This document shows positions 26,975 to 36,458 of a DNA stretch of 64,000 nt, in pieces (within the stretch, counting starts at the first letter, position 1; each line of letters opens with the position of its first letter). The notes below the pieces were generated by a model. That model saw only the letters and a list, made by a program, of their open reading frames with translations. It had not been told where the DNA came from and made no database searches. The position numbers and the translations under genes were made by a program. Origin of the DNA: Streptomyces luteogriseus (GTDB lineage Bacteria > Actinomycetota > Actinomycetes > Streptomycetales > Streptomycetaceae); the NCBI RefSeq assembly GCF_014205055.1, contig NZ_JACHMS010000001.1:5518001-5582000 (forward strand). Direction: 5' to 3'.

Positions 26975-28656
26975 CTCACGACCACGACCTGGTGCTCCGC
27001 CCCACGCCCGCCCAGACGGAGGCCGCCCTCAATCCTCCTCCCGGCCGCACCGGCGGAGACCTGGTCGTGGAGACGCTGGCCGGGCTGGGCGCGACGACCG
27101 TCTTCGGTCTGCCCGGCCAGCACGCCCTCGGCATGTTCGACGCGCTGCGCCGCTCGGACCTCAGGTACATCGGCCTGCGGATGGAGAACAACGCCGGGTT
27201 CGCGGCGGACGCCTACGGCCGGATCACCGGTGAGGCCGCGCCGCTGCTGCTGTCGACCGGCCCGGGAGCCCTGACCTCCCTGGCCGCTCTCCAGGAGGCG
27301 GCGGCGGCCTCCGCGCCCGTGCTGGCGATCAGCAGCCAGATCCCGACGGCGGGCCTGGGCGGCGGCCGGCACGGCTACCTCCACGAACTCCCGGATCAGG
27401 CCGCCTCGTTCCGGGGCGTGGTCAAGTCCGTCCACACCGTCCGCACCCAGTCCCAGATCCCCTCCGCGATCGAGGCGGCCTGGACCTCGGCGCTGACCGC
27501 CCCGCACGGCCCGGTGTGGGTGGAGATCCCGCAGGACGTGCTGCTCGCCGAGACGGCGATCCCGGTCGTGACGGGCGGCGACGCCTTCCCCGAGGAGCTG
27601 CCGCCGCGCCCCGAACTGACCGCCGTGGCCGCCGATCTGCTGTCCAAGGCGGCCCGTCCGGCGATCATCGCGGGCGGGGGAGTGGTCCGGGCGGACGCCT
27701 CCGGCAAGCTGAGGCAGCTGGCGGAGCGGCTCCGGGCGCCGGTCGTCACCACCCCCGGCGGCAAGGGCGCGTTCCCCTGGACACACCCGCTGTCCCTCCA
27801 GTCCTGGATCGAGGACCGGCACACCACCGACTTCCTGGAGGACGCCGACGTCCTCCTGGTCGTCGGCTCGGGCCTCGGTGAACTCTCCTCGAACTACCAC
27901 ACGTTCAAGCCGCGCGGCCGGGTCGTCCAGATCGAGGCCGACCTCGGCAAACTGGAGTCCAACCACCCGGCACTGGGCATCCACGCGGACGCCCGCCTCG
28001 CGTTGCAGGCGCTGCTGGAGACGGTGTCCGAACGGCAGGACCCGGGAGCCGAGGAGCGCGTACGGGAGGTGCTCGCGAAGGTCGCCGAGCGCATCGCCGC
28101 CCAGGAACTCACCCTGGAACAGGACGTGCTGGCGTCCGTCCGCAAGGCCCTTCCCGCGGGCTCCCCGTCCTTCTGGGACATGACGATCCTGGCCTACTGG
28201 GCCTGGTCGGCCTTCGACGCCAAGGGTCCCAACCACATGCACTCCGCCCAGGGGGCGGGCGGCCTCGGCTACGCCTTCCCGGCGGCGCTGGGGGCGGCGG
28301 TGGCCGACCCGACCCGCCCGGTCCTCGCCGTCTCCGGCGACGGCGGGGCCCTGTACTCCATCGCCGAGCTGGCGACGGCCCGCCAGTACGACCTGAACGT
28401 CACCTGGCTGATCGTGGACGACGGCGGCTACGGCATCCTGCGCGAATACATGAACGACGCGTTCGGCGAGGCGACCGCGACGGAACTGACCCGGCCGGAC
28501 TACGTGGCCCTGGCGGAGTCCTTCGGTGTCCCCGGGGTGCGGACGACCCCGGAGAGCCTGGAGCAGGACCTCGCCAAGGCGCTTGCCGCGCCCGGGCCTT
28601 CGGTGGTCCTGCTCCCGGCCGTGCTGCGGATGTTCGCGCCGACGCACCTGGGGTGA
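26971..28656 (+). CDS. Thiamine pyrophosphate-dependent enzyme (acetolactate synthase-like)
   Basis: A 561-residue three-domain TPP enzyme. The N-terminal Pyr domain has the cofactor Glu in [20 protein letters not shown]; the C-terminal PP domain has [33 protein letters not shown], the GDG...N-type Mg-TPP motif. Members of this family decarboxylate 2-oxo acids. GTG start at 26971 overlaps the agmatinase stop by four bases (GTGA), so both probably act on one pathway, perhaps decarboxylating a 2-oxo-guanidino or 2-oxo acid intermediate. Exact reaction unknown. A convergent terminator follows. Confidence 0.85.
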   Translation: MTHDHDLVLRPTPAQTEAALNPPPGRTGGDLVVETLAGLGATTVFGLPGQHALGMFDALRRSDLRYIGLRMENNAGFAADAYGRITGEAAPLLLSTGPGALTSLAALQEAAAASAPVLAISSQIPTAGLGGGRHGYLHELPDQAASFRGVVKSVHTVRTQSQIPSAIEAAWTSALTAPHGPVWVEIPQDVLLAETAIPVVTGGDAFPEELPPRPELTAVAADLLSKAARPAIIAGGGVVRADASGKLRQLAERLRAPVVTTPGGKGAFPWTHPLSLQSWIEDRHTTDFLEDADVLLVVGSGLGELSSNYHTFKPRGRVVQIEADLGKLESNHPALGIHADARLALQALLETVSERQDPGAEERVREVLAKVAERIAAQELTLEQDVLASVRKALPAGSPSFWDMTILAYWAWSAFDAKGPNHMHSAQGAGGLGYAFPAALGAAVADPTRPVLAVSGDGGALYSIAELATARQYDLNVTWLIVDDGGYGILREYMNDAFGEATATELTRPDYVALAESFGVPGVRTTPESLEQDLAKALAAPGPSVVLLPAVLRMFAPTHLG

Positions 28657-28665
28657 GCGCCGGGC

Positions 28666-28693
28666 GGTCCGGTCCCGGGGCCGGGTCCGGACC
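28666..28693. terminator. Bidirectional terminator
   Basis: GGTCCGGTCCCGG (28666-28678) pairs with CCGGGTCCGGACC (28681-28693) with one mismatch and a 2-base loop. It lies in the 37-base gap between convergent genes. Confidence 0.7.
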
Positions 28694-29296
28694 CTAGAGG
28701 CCGTCGCGGACCATCGCGGCGACGATGTGGACGTGGCGGTCGGCGGCGGTGCCCGACCACTCGTTGTCGTAGTTCAGGCCGTAGGGCCAGAAGTGGCCGC
28801 CGCCGGTGGAGATCTTGGCGCCGGAGCCGTCGTACTGCCGGACGAGGGCGGTGGCCTGGCCGCCGGTCCAGGTGCCGCTGCCGCCGAGGCGGGACCAGCC
28901 CGAGCTGGTGCCCACGCCGATGGTGTGCGCGATCTCGTGCAGGGCCGTCCGCTCGTTCATGTAGCTGCGGTTGCTGCCGAAGCGGATCGTGCCGTTGATG
29001 TTGCCGTCGGCGGTGGGGACGCCCGGCTCGTAGCGGACGGTGAGGGTCTTGCCCAGGTCGCTGAGGTTGTTGTAGCGGGCCACGGCCGCGTTCATGGCCT
29101 TGGTGATGAGGTCGTAGGCCGAGCGCTGGTCCGCCGTGGGGTTGCTCGCGCGGACGAGGGACCAGGTGATGGTGGCCGCCGCGGCGCGTTCCCGGGCGGG
29201 GGCGGGCGGAGCCTGGGGAGTGGCGGCCTGGGCGACACCGGGGCCGGCCAGCAGAGCAGCGGTGAGGGCGGCTACGAGGGCCTTGCGTGGGCTCAT
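28694..29296 (-). CDS. Secreted HEXXH metalloprotease-like protein
   Basis: A 200-residue exported protein. A Sec signal (MSPRKALVAALTAALLAGPG, cleaved near AQAA) precedes a small domain with the zinc motif HEIAHTIGVGT (His120, Glu121, His124, Gly127). In metzincins the next ligand would be His or Asp at position 130; here it is Thr, so the third zinc ligand must lie elsewhere or the protein may be inactive. Start at ATG 29296, preceded by a CAGGAGGATC ribosome site. Direct repeats lie upstream. Function inferred only from the motif. Confidence 0.75.
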   Translation of the reverse strand: MSPRKALVAALTAALLAGPGVAQAATPQAPPAPARERAAAATITWSLVRASNPTADQRSAYDLITKAMNAAVARYNNLSDLGKTLTVRYEPGVPTADGNINGTIRFGSNRSYMNERTALHEIAHTIGVGTSSGWSRLGGSGTWTGGQATALVRQYDGSGAKISTGGGHFWPYGLNYDNEWSGTAADRHVHIVAAMVRDGL

Positions 29297-29325
29297 GTGC
29301 GGATCCTCCTGTGGGGTGGTCGTCA

Positions 29326-29344
29326 CGAAACTTGCGAAACTTCG
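29326..29344. promoter_or_regulatory. Direct repeat CGAAACTT upstream of the metalloprotease-like gene
   Basis: CGAAACTTGCGAAACTTCG contains two tandem CGAAACTT units 9 bases apart, 30-48 bases before the start of the minus-strand gene. The regulator is unknown. Confidence 0.3.
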
Positions 29345-29495
29345 CACGACGTTCGGGATCTCGGACAAACGGCGCCGCCTGCGGGACGCCTCCAGGACGG
29401 CGGCTATGTAAATCCCTTGTCTGACACGGCAGTTGGCGCGCTGTCGACGGCAAGTATCCCGGCGGGAAAGGCGGAGTCAAGAGTTCCGGCAGAGG

Positions 29496-30116
29496 TCAGT
29501 GGAACCAGAAGAGCAGCGTGTCGGGGTTCGTCCCGAGCTGCCGCGCGCTCTCCCACTCCTGCGCCTCGAACCGCATGGCGTCGACGAACCGGCGGGCAGC
29601 GCCACGGAATTCGGGGTCGAGGCGGTCGAGTACGCGTGTGTAGGCGTCCGCGAGGTCGGCGGCGCGCCGGGCCGGCAACGTGCCGATCGAGGGCACCGCG
29701 TCGCCGGGGTGGGGCAGCCGCAGCGGCGGGCCGCTGAACAGGAACGTGCCCGGGAGGAGGTCGGACGGCACACCGTACCGGGCCAGTTCGTCGTCCATGG
29801 CGTGGAACCAGGACGGGCGGCGCCAGGCGCCGAGGTCGGTGGGGTCGGAGAAGTGCGCCGCGACGGCCTGGTAGAAGGCGTAGCTGTACGCGGGGCAGAG
29901 GTCGGTGCTCGGGGTGCCGTCGATCAGTTCGTCGAGGGCCCGGCTGATGGAGACGTCGAGGTCGATGCCCTGCTCCTGGAAGCGGGCGTCGGTCCGCTCG
30001 CACTCCGTGCGCACCCGGGCGAGGGTGCGCTCCTGCTGCTCGGTCCGCTCCACCGCCGTGAGCAGCCGCACCACCGTTCTCATGTCGCCGGTGCTCATCT
30101 CGAGGCAGTAGCCCAC
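29496..30116 (-). CDS. Hypothetical cytoplasmic protein
   Basis: A 206-residue soluble protein with no recognised motif. N-terminal helices (MRTVVRLLTAVERTEQQERTLARVRTE) precede a region rich in Tyr, Trp and Phe (AYSYAFYQAVAAHFSD, RRPSWFHAMDDELARYG) and a helical C-terminus. I place the start at GTG 30116 with GAAGGGA upstream; ATG 30098 is a shorter alternative. Codon bias supports expression. It resembles domain-of-unknown-function proteins scattered in Streptomyces; no function can be given. Confidence 0.6.
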   Translation of the reverse strand: MGYCLEMSTGDMRTVVRLLTAVERTEQQERTLARVRTECERTDARFQEQGIDLDVSISRALDELIDGTPSTDLCPAYSYAFYQAVAAHFSDPTDLGAWRRPSWFHAMDDELARYGVPSDLLPGTFLFSGPPLRLPHPGDAVPSIGTLPARRAADLADAYTRVLDRLDPEFRGAARRFVDAMRFEAQEWESARQLGTNPDTLLFWFH

Positions 30117-30175
30117 CGCTGCGTTTCCCTTCACCCGTTCGCCGGACACCCGGTGTACATGATCGGGGACGCGGG

Positions 30176-30205
30176 AACGGCCCCGGACCGAGGGGCGGGG
30201 CCGTT
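30176..30205. terminator. Hairpin, probable terminator
   Basis: AACGGCCCC (30176-30184) and GGGGCCGTT (30197-30205) are perfect 9-base arms around a 12-base loop. It lies upstream of the hypothetical gene and downstream, on the same strand, of the coding-like fragment at 30206-30345. Confidence 0.55.
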
Positions 30206-30345
30206 CGACGGCGTGCGGTCGCGCCGGGACGGCTGACGTCGGACGCGTCCAGGCGGTAGACGGCCGACTGGCCGGACTGCGAAGAGGATTCGGAGCCGTT
30301 GCCGGAGGCCGTCCTCGTACTGTTGCTGTAGTCGCTCTCCTTCAC
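30206..30345 (-). pseudogene. Ser/Gly-rich coding-like fragment without a stop
   Basis: From a GTG at 30345 about 45 codons have strong G/C third-position bias and encode a Ser-, Gly- and Asn-rich peptide (VKESDYSNSTRTASGNGSES, then SSQSGQSAVYRLDASDV...). No in-frame stop follows before the hairpin at 30176-30205; the frame continues through non-coding-like sequence. It may be the remnant of a gene or an N-terminal piece lost by frameshift. The rest of the 30117-30525 gap shows nothing else. Confidence 0.3.
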
Positions 30346-30525
30346 CGTGGTGCCGTGCTCTCGCGCCCAGGCCGTCGTTCAACGAGCGGAAGAGCCAGGC
30401 CGGGCCTTCCGGTTCCCGGTGCCGCTCGGCGAAACCGGCCGTCGCCCGGGAAGCCGGATGGCCTCCGGTAACGACTCGTACAAGCCTTCGTCACCCCTAC
30501 AACCATTCGCCCGCGTCCGGGAGTC

Positions 30526-31386
30526 ATGGGGAGCATGACTTCTGGGATATCCCGCCGCGCGAGAGTGCTCGCGGCGGCCGTGGGTACGGGCGTTCTCGTG
30601 CCGCTCGTCGCCGCCGCCACGCCCGCTTCCGCCGCCCCCGCGGCCGTGACCTGCACGTCCGCCAAGGCCGGGCTCGCCGCCAAGCTGAAGAAGGACATCA
30701 CCGCCGCGCTCGCCACCCGCAAGGGCACGGTGGCCGTCGGCCTCTACGACCGCAGCACCAACACGACCTGCACCCTGCGCGCGAGTTCGGCCTACGACTC
30801 GGCCAGTGTCGTCAAGGTCACCGTCCTCGCCGCGCTGCTGTGGGACGCGAAGAAGGCGAACCGGTACCTCACCGACCGCGAGAACACCCTCGCCAAGGCG
30901 ATGATCACCAAGTCGGACAACGCGGCGACCTCCACGCTGTGGAAGCAGCTCGGCATGACGAAGATCAAGAACTTCCTCACGGCCGCCGGCATGACGCAGA
31001 CCAAGCCCGGCGCGAACGGCTACTGGGGTCTGACGCAGATCACCGTCACCGACGAGCAGAAGCTGCTGAAGCTCCTCACCGCCAAGAACGCGGTCCTCAG
31101 CGACAACTCCCGCGCCTACATCGTCAAGCTGATGGGCCAGGTCGTCTCGTCCCAGCGCTGGGGCACCCCGTACGGAGTGCCCTCGGGCGTCTCGGTGGCC
31201 GTCAAGAACGGCTGGCTGCAGCGCTCCACGAACGGATGGCGGGTGCACAGCGTCGGCGCATTCAAGGGCGGCGGCCACGACTACGTGATGACCGTGCTGT
31301 CCCACGGCAACAGCACGATGAACTACGGCATCGCCACCATCCAGGCCGTGGCCAAGGTCATCCACAAGGATCTGGCGGCGAGCTGA
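30526..31386 (+). CDS. Secreted class A beta-lactamase-like serine hydrolase
   Basis: A 286-residue exported protein. A signal peptide with Arg-rich start and AAAVGTGVLVPLVAAATPAS core ends near residue 37. The penicillin-binding fold motifs are Ser94-V-V-Lys97 (SxxK), Ser130-Asp131-Asn132 (SDN) and Lys228-Asn229-Gly230 in place of KTG. No clear Glu166-type residue for beta-lactam hydrolysis was seen, so a peptidase, esterase or inactive role is as likely as resistance. Start ATG 30526, with ATG 30535 possible. Confidence 0.8.
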   Translation: MGSMTSGISRRARVLAAAVGTGVLVPLVAAATPASAAPAAVTCTSAKAGLAAKLKKDITAALATRKGTVAVGLYDRSTNTTCTLRASSAYDSASVVKVTVLAALLWDAKKANRYLTDRENTLAKAMITKSDNAATSTLWKQLGMTKIKNFLTAAGMTQTKPGANGYWGLTQITVTDEQKLLKLLTAKNAVLSDNSRAYIVKLMGQVVSSQRWGTPYGVPSGVSVAVKNGWLQRSTNGWRVHSVGAFKGGGHDYVMTVLSHGNSTMNYGIATIQAVAKVIHKDLAAS

Positions 31387-31392
31387 CGGCGC

Positions 31393-31467
31393 CTAGCCGA
31401 GGACGTCCAGGAGCCTCCTGACGATGGCGAGGATGGTGTAGAGCGCGGGGGGAAGAATGTTTTCCAT
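31393..31467 (-). CDS. Candidate 24-residue hydrophobic peptide
   Basis: An ATG (31465-31467) opens MENILPPALYTILAIVRRLL followed by DVLG and TAG. It has good codon bias and a short amphipathic or membrane-active helix with two Arg. It lies convergent to the beta-lactamase-like gene. No strong ribosome site is seen upstream, so expression is uncertain. Similar short hydrophobic peptides include toxins and signalling peptides, but no family is claimed. Confidence 0.3.
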   Translation of the reverse strand: MENILPPALYTILAIVRRLLDVLG

Positions 31468-31612
31468 ATCCGGGCAAACGACCACAAGACGGGCGAGTGC
31501 CTCTCCGTGTGGCCGACTCACCGGAACGGCCGACCTTCACCTGGCCACCCACCCGACGCCACCGGCCCGCCCCACGGTGGCGCCCATGCCGCGGGCCCCA
31601 CTTCCGGCGTGC

Positions 31613-31978
31613 TCACATCTCCCAGCCCAGCAACGGAACGCGGACCCCGGTGAGCAGGGCCAGAGCCATCACCGCCGACAGCACCAGCACCGCGGCGAGG
31701 CGCACGACGCCCAGTGCGTCCACCGCGGTGCGCAGCGGCGGCCAGGGCGGCAGACGCAGCGACCAGGTCACCGCGACCGAGAGCGCGAGGAGCAGGGCCA
31801 GGTGCGCGATCTCCGCATCTCCGGACATCTGGCGCGGCGCGCTCGGGTCGAGGTCGTAGCCCTCCGCGTACATCGCGAAGGCGAGCACCCGCCAGCACAG
31901 GGCGGCGCACAGGGCCACCACGCTCTCGGCCCGCGCGAAGCGCGGCCGACGTGTCACCTGGGCGAGTGAGGGCATCAT
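31613..31978 (-). CDS. Small integral membrane protein
   Basis: A 121-residue protein with three hydrophobic helices: about residues 20-38 (VVALCAALCWRVLAFAMYA), 56-72 (EIAHLALLLALSVAVTW) and 88-112 (ALGVVRLAAVLVLSAVMALAL). Start at ATG 31978, with a second Met directly after. It is divergent from the ABC exporter gene. No family recognised and no functional residue stands out. Confidence 0.65.
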   Translation of the reverse strand: MMPSLAQVTRRPRFARAESVVALCAALCWRVLAFAMYAEGYDLDPSAPRQMSGDAEIAHLALLLALSVAVTWSLRLPPWPPLRTAVDALGVVRLAAVLVLSAVMALALLTGVRVPLLGWEM

Positions 31979-32119
31979 GGCCGGGGAGCCTAGCCCGGGC
32001 CTAGGCCGTGAGTCGGGGGTTCCTGGTCCTCTGGTCGGGGAAGCGGCGTCGCGGGATGAAATCGGGTGTGTCCCGCGTTGACGCCTTCCGGCAGCTCAGG
32101 ACGGACGGAAGGCACCGGT

Positions 32120-35100
32120 GTGACACCGAAACGGGGATGGGCACGACGACTGTGGGCCTATGCGTGGCGCCACCCGAAGGACGTCGTGCTCGCCCTCGGA
32201 TCCTCGCTGGCCGGCATGGCCGTGATGGCCCTCGTCCCGCTGATCACCAAGGTGATCATCGACGACGTCATCAGTGACCACAGCAGGGACATGACCACCT
32301 GGGCCGGCCTCCTCGTGGTCGCCGCCCTGGTCGTCTACGTCCTCACCTACATCCGCCGCTACTACGGCGGCCGTCTCGCCCTCGACGTCCAGCACGACCT
32401 GCGGACCGAGATGTACGACACGATCACCCGGCTCGACGGCCGTCGCCAGGACGAGCTGTCCACCGGCCAGGTCGTCGGCCGCGCCACCAGCGACCTCCAG
32501 CTGATCCAGGGCCTGCTCTTCATGCTCCCGATGACCATCGGGAACTTCATGCTCTTCCTGATCTCCCTGGTGATCATGGCGTGGCTGTCCGTGCCGCTCA
32601 CCCTGGTCGCCCTGGCCGTCGCCCCCGCCCTCTGGTGGATCGCCAGGCGCAGCCGCACCCGGCTGCACCCCTCCACCTGGTACGCCCAGGCCCAGGCCGC
32701 CGCGGTCGCGGGCGTGGTCGACGGCGCCGTCAGCGGCGTACGCGTGGTGAAGGGCTTCGGGCAGGAGGAGCAGGAGACCGGCAAGCTCCGGGAGGTCGGC
32801 CGCCGGCTGTACGCGGGCCGCCTGCGCACCATCCGGCTGAACTCGGTCTACACCCCGGCCCTGCAGGCCGTCCCCGCCCTCGGCCAGGTCGCGATGCTCG
32901 CGGTCGGCGGCTGGCTGGCGGTGCGCGGCCACATCACGCTCGGCACGTTCGTCGCCTTCTCCACCTACCTCGCCCAGCTGGTCGGCCCGGTCCGCATGCT
33001 CGCGGTGGTGCTCACCGTCGGCCAGCAGGCCCGCGCCGGCACCGAGCGCGTCCTGGAGCTGATCGACACCGAGCCGTCGATCGAGGACGGCCACAAGGAC
33101 CTGCCCGCCGACGCCCCGGCCACGGTCGAGTTCGACGACGTCTCCTTCGGCTACGACGCCGACCGCCCTGTCCTCGACGGGCTGAGCTTCGAGATCCGCC
33201 CGGGCGAGACCCTCGCCGTGGTCGGCTCCTCCGGCTCCGGCAAGTCCACGGTCTCCCTCCTGCTGCCGCGCTTCTACGACGTCACCCGCGGGGCCGTCCT
33301 GGTCGGCGGGCACGATGTGCGCGAGCTGACGACGCAGTCGCTGCGCGCCGCGATCGGCCTCGTCCCCGAGGACTCCTTCCTCTTCTCCGACACGGTCCGC
33401 AACAACATCGCCTACGGCCGCCCGGACGCCACCCAGGAGGAGATCGAGAAGGCCGCCCGCGCCGCCCAGGCGGACCGTTTCATCGCCGAGCTGCCCGAGG
33501 GCTACGACACCACCGTCGGCGAGCACGGCCTCACCCTCTCCGGCGGTCAGCGCCAGCGCGTCGCCCTCGCCCGCGCCATCCTCAGCGACCCGCGCCTGCT
33601 GGTCCTGGACGACGCCACCTCCGCTGTGGACGCGAAGGTCGAGCACGAGATCCACGAGGCCCTGAAGGGCGTCATGGAGGGCCGTACGACCCTGCTGATC
33701 GCCCACCGCCGCTCCACCCTGAACCTCGCCGACCGCATCGCCGTGCTGGACGGCGGCCGCCTCGCCGACCTCGGCACCCACGACGAGCTCCAGCGGCGCT
33801 CCGCCCTGTACCGGCGCCTGCTCACCGACCCGGACGAGTTGGGCGCGGTCTCCCCGGGCCACACCCAGCCGGCCTGCCCCGAGGAGGACACCTCCGTACG
33901 GGACGAGCTCGACGCCGAGTTCGACGCCGAGCGCGGGGTCACCCCGCGGCTGTGGACCGGCGACCGCGAGCGCAAGGACCTGGCCCTCGCCGAGAGCCCC
34001 GCCACCCCCGAGCTGCTCGCCCAGGTCGAGGCACTGCCCCCGGCCACCGATGTACCGGACGTCGACGAGGCGAAGGCCGTCCGGCCGGAGGAGTCCTACG
34101 GCCTGCGCCGGCTGCTGCGCGGCTTCGGACTGCCGCTGCTGGTCAGCCTCGCCCTGGTCGCCGCCGACGCGGGCATGGGCCTGCTGCTGCCCGTGCTGAT
34201 CCGGCACGGCATCGACTCGGGCGTCACCCAGGCCGCGCTCGGCGCCGTGTGGGCGGCGGCCCTGCTGGGGCTGCTGACGGTGGCCGTGCAGTGGGCGGCC
34301 CAGATCGGCGAGACCCGGATGACCGGGCGCACCGGCGAGCGGGTCCTGTACTCGCTGCGGCTGAAGATCTTCTCCCAGCTCCAGCGCCTCGGGCTCGACT
34401 ACTACGAGCGGGAACTGACCGGGCGGATCATGACCCGGATGACGACCGACGTGGACGCGCTGTCGACGTTCCTCCAGACGGGCCTGGTCACGGCCTTCGT
34501 CTCGGTCGTCACCTTCTTCGGGATCATGGTCGCGCTGCTGGTGATCGACGTGGAGCTGGCGCTGGTCGTCTTCGCGACGCTGCCGCCGCTGATCATCGCC
34601 ACGTTCTTCTTCCGCCGGGCGAGCGTGAAGGCCTACGAGCTGGCCCGCGAGCGGGTGTCGGCGGTCAACGCCGACCTCCAGGAGTCGGTGTCCGGGCTGC
34701 GGATCGTGCAGGCCTTCCGGCGCGAGCGGGACGGCGGGCGGCGGTTCGCCGAGCGCAGCCACAGCTACCGCGAGGCCCGTATCCGGGGCCAGTGGCTGAT
34801 CTCGGTGTACTTCCCGTTCGTGCAGTTCCTGTCGTCGGTGGCCGCGGCGGCCGTGCTGATCGTGGGCGGGGCCCGGGTCGACGACGGAACCCTCGCCATC
34901 GGCTCGCTGGTGGCGTACCTGCTCTACATCGACCTGTTCTTCGCGCCCGTGCAGCAGCTCTCCCAGGTCTTCGACGGCTACCAGCAGGCGACCGTGTCGC
35001 TGGGCCGCATCCAGGAGCTGCTCCAGGAGCCGACGTCGACGAAGTCCGCCGACGAGCCCATGGAGGTCCTGTCCCTGCGGGGCGAGATCGCCTTCGAGGA

Positions 35101-35839
35101 CGTGCGCTTCGCCTACGGCGACGACGAAGAGGCTCTGGGCGGGGTCGACCTGCGCATCCCCGCCGGGCAGACCGTCGCCTTCGTCGGCGAGACCGGCGCG
35201 GGCAAGTCGACCCTCGTCAAGCTCGTGGCCCGCTTCTACGACCCCACCGGCGGCCGGGTCACCGTCGACGGCACCGACCTGCGGGACCTCGACCTCACCT
35301 CGTACCGGCACCGACTGGGGGTCGTCCCGCAGGAGGCGTACCTCTTCCAGGGCACCGTCCGCGACGCCATCGCCTACGGCCGCCCCGACGCCACCGACGC
35401 CGAGGTCGAGGCGGCGGCCCGGGCGGTCGGCGCGCACGACATGATCGCCACGCTGGAGGGCGGCTACCTCCACGAGGTCGCCGAGCGCGGGCGCAACCTC
35501 TCCGCCGGGCAGCGCCAGCTGATCGCGCTGGCCCGCGCCGAACTGGTCGACCCGGACGTGCTGCTGCTCGACGAGGCCACGGCCGCCTTGGACCTGGCCA
35601 CCGAGGCCCAGGTCAACCAGGCCACCGACCGGCTCGCGGGCCGCCGCACCACCCTCGTCGTCGCCCACCGCCTCACCACCGCCGCCCGCGCCGACCGGGT
35701 CGTCGTCATGGACCACGGCCGGGTCGCCGAGGACGGCACGCACGAGGAGCTCCTCGCGCGCGACGGCCGGTACGCGGAGCTGTGGCGGACGTTCATCGGC
35801 GCCCCCGAGCCGGAGGAGCCGGTCGGCGCGTCCCGCTGA
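32120..35839 (+). CDS. Fused double ABC exporter (TMD-NBD-TMD-NBD)
   Basis: A 1239-residue membrane protein containing two complete multidrug-type half-transporters. TMD1 covers about 20-310; NBD1 has Walker [12 protein letters not shown] near 370, signature LSGGQRQR and Walker [16 protein letters not shown]2 covers about 670-960; NBD2 has Walker [12 protein letters not shown] near 1022, LSAGQRQL and [11 protein letters not shown]. The catalytic Glu after Walker B is Asp in NBD1, so one ATP site is likely degenerate, as in heterodimeric exporters. GTG at 32120 with GGAAGG upstream was chosen over 32066. It probably exports a drug, lipid or metabolite; no linked biosynthetic genes indicate which. 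Confidence 0.93.
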   Translation: MTPKRGWARRLWAYAWRHPKDVVLALGSSLAGMAVMALVPLITKVIIDDVISDHSRDMTTWAGLLVVAALVVYVLTYIRRYYGGRLALDVQHDLRTEMYDTITRLDGRRQDELSTGQVVGRATSDLQLIQGLLFMLPMTIGNFMLFLISLVIMAWLSVPLTLVALAVAPALWWIARRSRTRLHPSTWYAQAQAAAVAGVVDGAVSGVRVVKGFGQEEQETGKLREVGRRLYAGRLRTIRLNSVYTPALQAVPALGQVAMLAVGGWLAVRGHITLGTFVAFSTYLAQLVGPVRMLAVVLTVGQQARAGTERVLELIDTEPSIEDGHKDLPADAPATVEFDDVSFGYDADRPVLDGLSFEIRPGETLAVVGSSGSGKSTVSLLLPRFYDVTRGAVLVGGHDVRELTTQSLRAAIGLVPEDSFLFSDTVRNNIAYGRPDATQEEIEKAARAAQADRFIAELPEGYDTTVGEHGLTLSGGQRQRVALARAILSDPRLLVLDDATSAVDAKVEHEIHEALKGVMEGRTTLLIAHRRSTLNLADRIAVLDGGRLADLGTHDELQRRSALYRRLLTDPDELGAVSPGHTQPACPEEDTSVRDELDAEFDAERGVTPRLWTGDRERKDLALAESPATPELLAQVEALPPATDVPDVDEAKAVRPEESYGLRRLLRGFGLPLLVSLALVAADAGMGLLLPVLIRHGIDSGVTQAALGAVWAAALLGLLTVAVQWAAQIGETRMTGRTGERVLYSLRLKIFSQLQRLGLDYYERELTGRIMTRMTTDVDALSTFLQTGLVTAFVSVVTFFGIMVALLVIDVELALVVFATLPPLIIATFFFRRASVKAYELARERVSAVNADLQESVSGLRIVQAFRRERDGGRRFAERSHSYREARIRGQWLISVYFPFVQFLSSVAAAAVLIVGGARVDDGTLAIGSLVAYLLYIDLFFAPVQQLSQVFDGYQQATVSLGRIQELLQEPTSTKSADEPMEVLSLRGEIAFEDVRFAYGDDEEALGGVDLRIPAGQTVAFVGETGAGKSTLVKLVARFYDPTGGRVTVDGTDLRDLDLTSYRHRLGVVPQEAYLFQGTVRDAIAYGRPDATDAEVEAAARAVGAHDMIATLEGGYLHEVAERGRNLSAGQRQLIALARAELVDPDVLLLDEATAALDLATEAQVNQATDRLAGRRTTLVVAHRLTTAARADRVVVMDHGRVAEDGTHEELLARDGRYAELWRTFIGAPEPEEPVGASR

Positions 35840-35951
35840 CGGCGCCGCCGGGCCGCGTTTTCGTAACGCTCGTGCAACCGTCCGACATACGTCATGCGTC
35901 CGTACAGGCGTACGCCGATGGTCGCGGACGACGCGGTACGGGAGGACGACA

Positions 35952-36341
35952 GTGCACAGTGGAGCGATACGCCGGCGGCTCGCGCTCGGGCTGGCCGTGC
36001 TGACCGCGTCCGGACTGCTCGCCGTCGCGGCGCCGGGTGACGCACAGGCCGCCACCGCGCTCTGCCCCGGGCGCAAGGTCCGCACCCTGCCGTTCTCCAC
36101 CGGGACCGTGCTCGTCTACAAGCGCGGCGGCTACGTGTGTGCCGTCACCCGCCCCAAGAAGCCCGGCGCGCCGCGCAAGATGTCGGTGAGCGTGCAGGCG
36201 CGGGGCAACCGTCCCGTCGTCGACGAGGGCAGGTACGCCCACCACGCGGGTCCGGTGACCGTGCACGCCGGGCGCCGCTGCGTCTGGCTCAAGGGACAGG
36301 TCGGCAGAGGGAAGTTCAGCTCCGGCTGGATCCTCTGCTGA
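35952..36341 (+). CDS. Small secreted protein of unknown function
   Basis: A 129-residue exported protein. An Arg-rich start and LALGLAVLTASGLLAVAAPG core form a Sec signal with cleavage near AQAA. The mature part has four Cys (ALCPGRK, YVCAVTR, RRCVWLK and the final Cys), likely making two disulfides in a small beta-rich fold. GTG start at 35952 with GGAGG upstream. No enzymatic motif; similar proteins in Streptomyces are of unknown role. Confidence 0.75.
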   Translation: MHSGAIRRRLALGLAVLTASGLLAVAAPGDAQAATALCPGRKVRTLPFSTGTVLVYKRGGYVCAVTRPKKPGAPRKMSVSVQARGNRPVVDEGRYAHHAGPVTVHAGRRCVWLKGQVGRGKFSSGWILC

Positions 36342-36458
36342 CGTCCCGCGCCCGGCGACACGCCCCCCGCGCGTAGAGGGTTTTCCCTATGTCCCCTGGT
36401 GCTCCGGTGAGTTGGTCCGCTAGCTTCCGGCGCACATCTGTCTCACAGGGGAGTGCGC

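Noticed and set aside
32096-36100. A 1334-codon minus-strand open frame across the ABC exporter
   Set aside because: It is entirely antisense to a gene with clear Walker and signature motifs and has no domain of its own.
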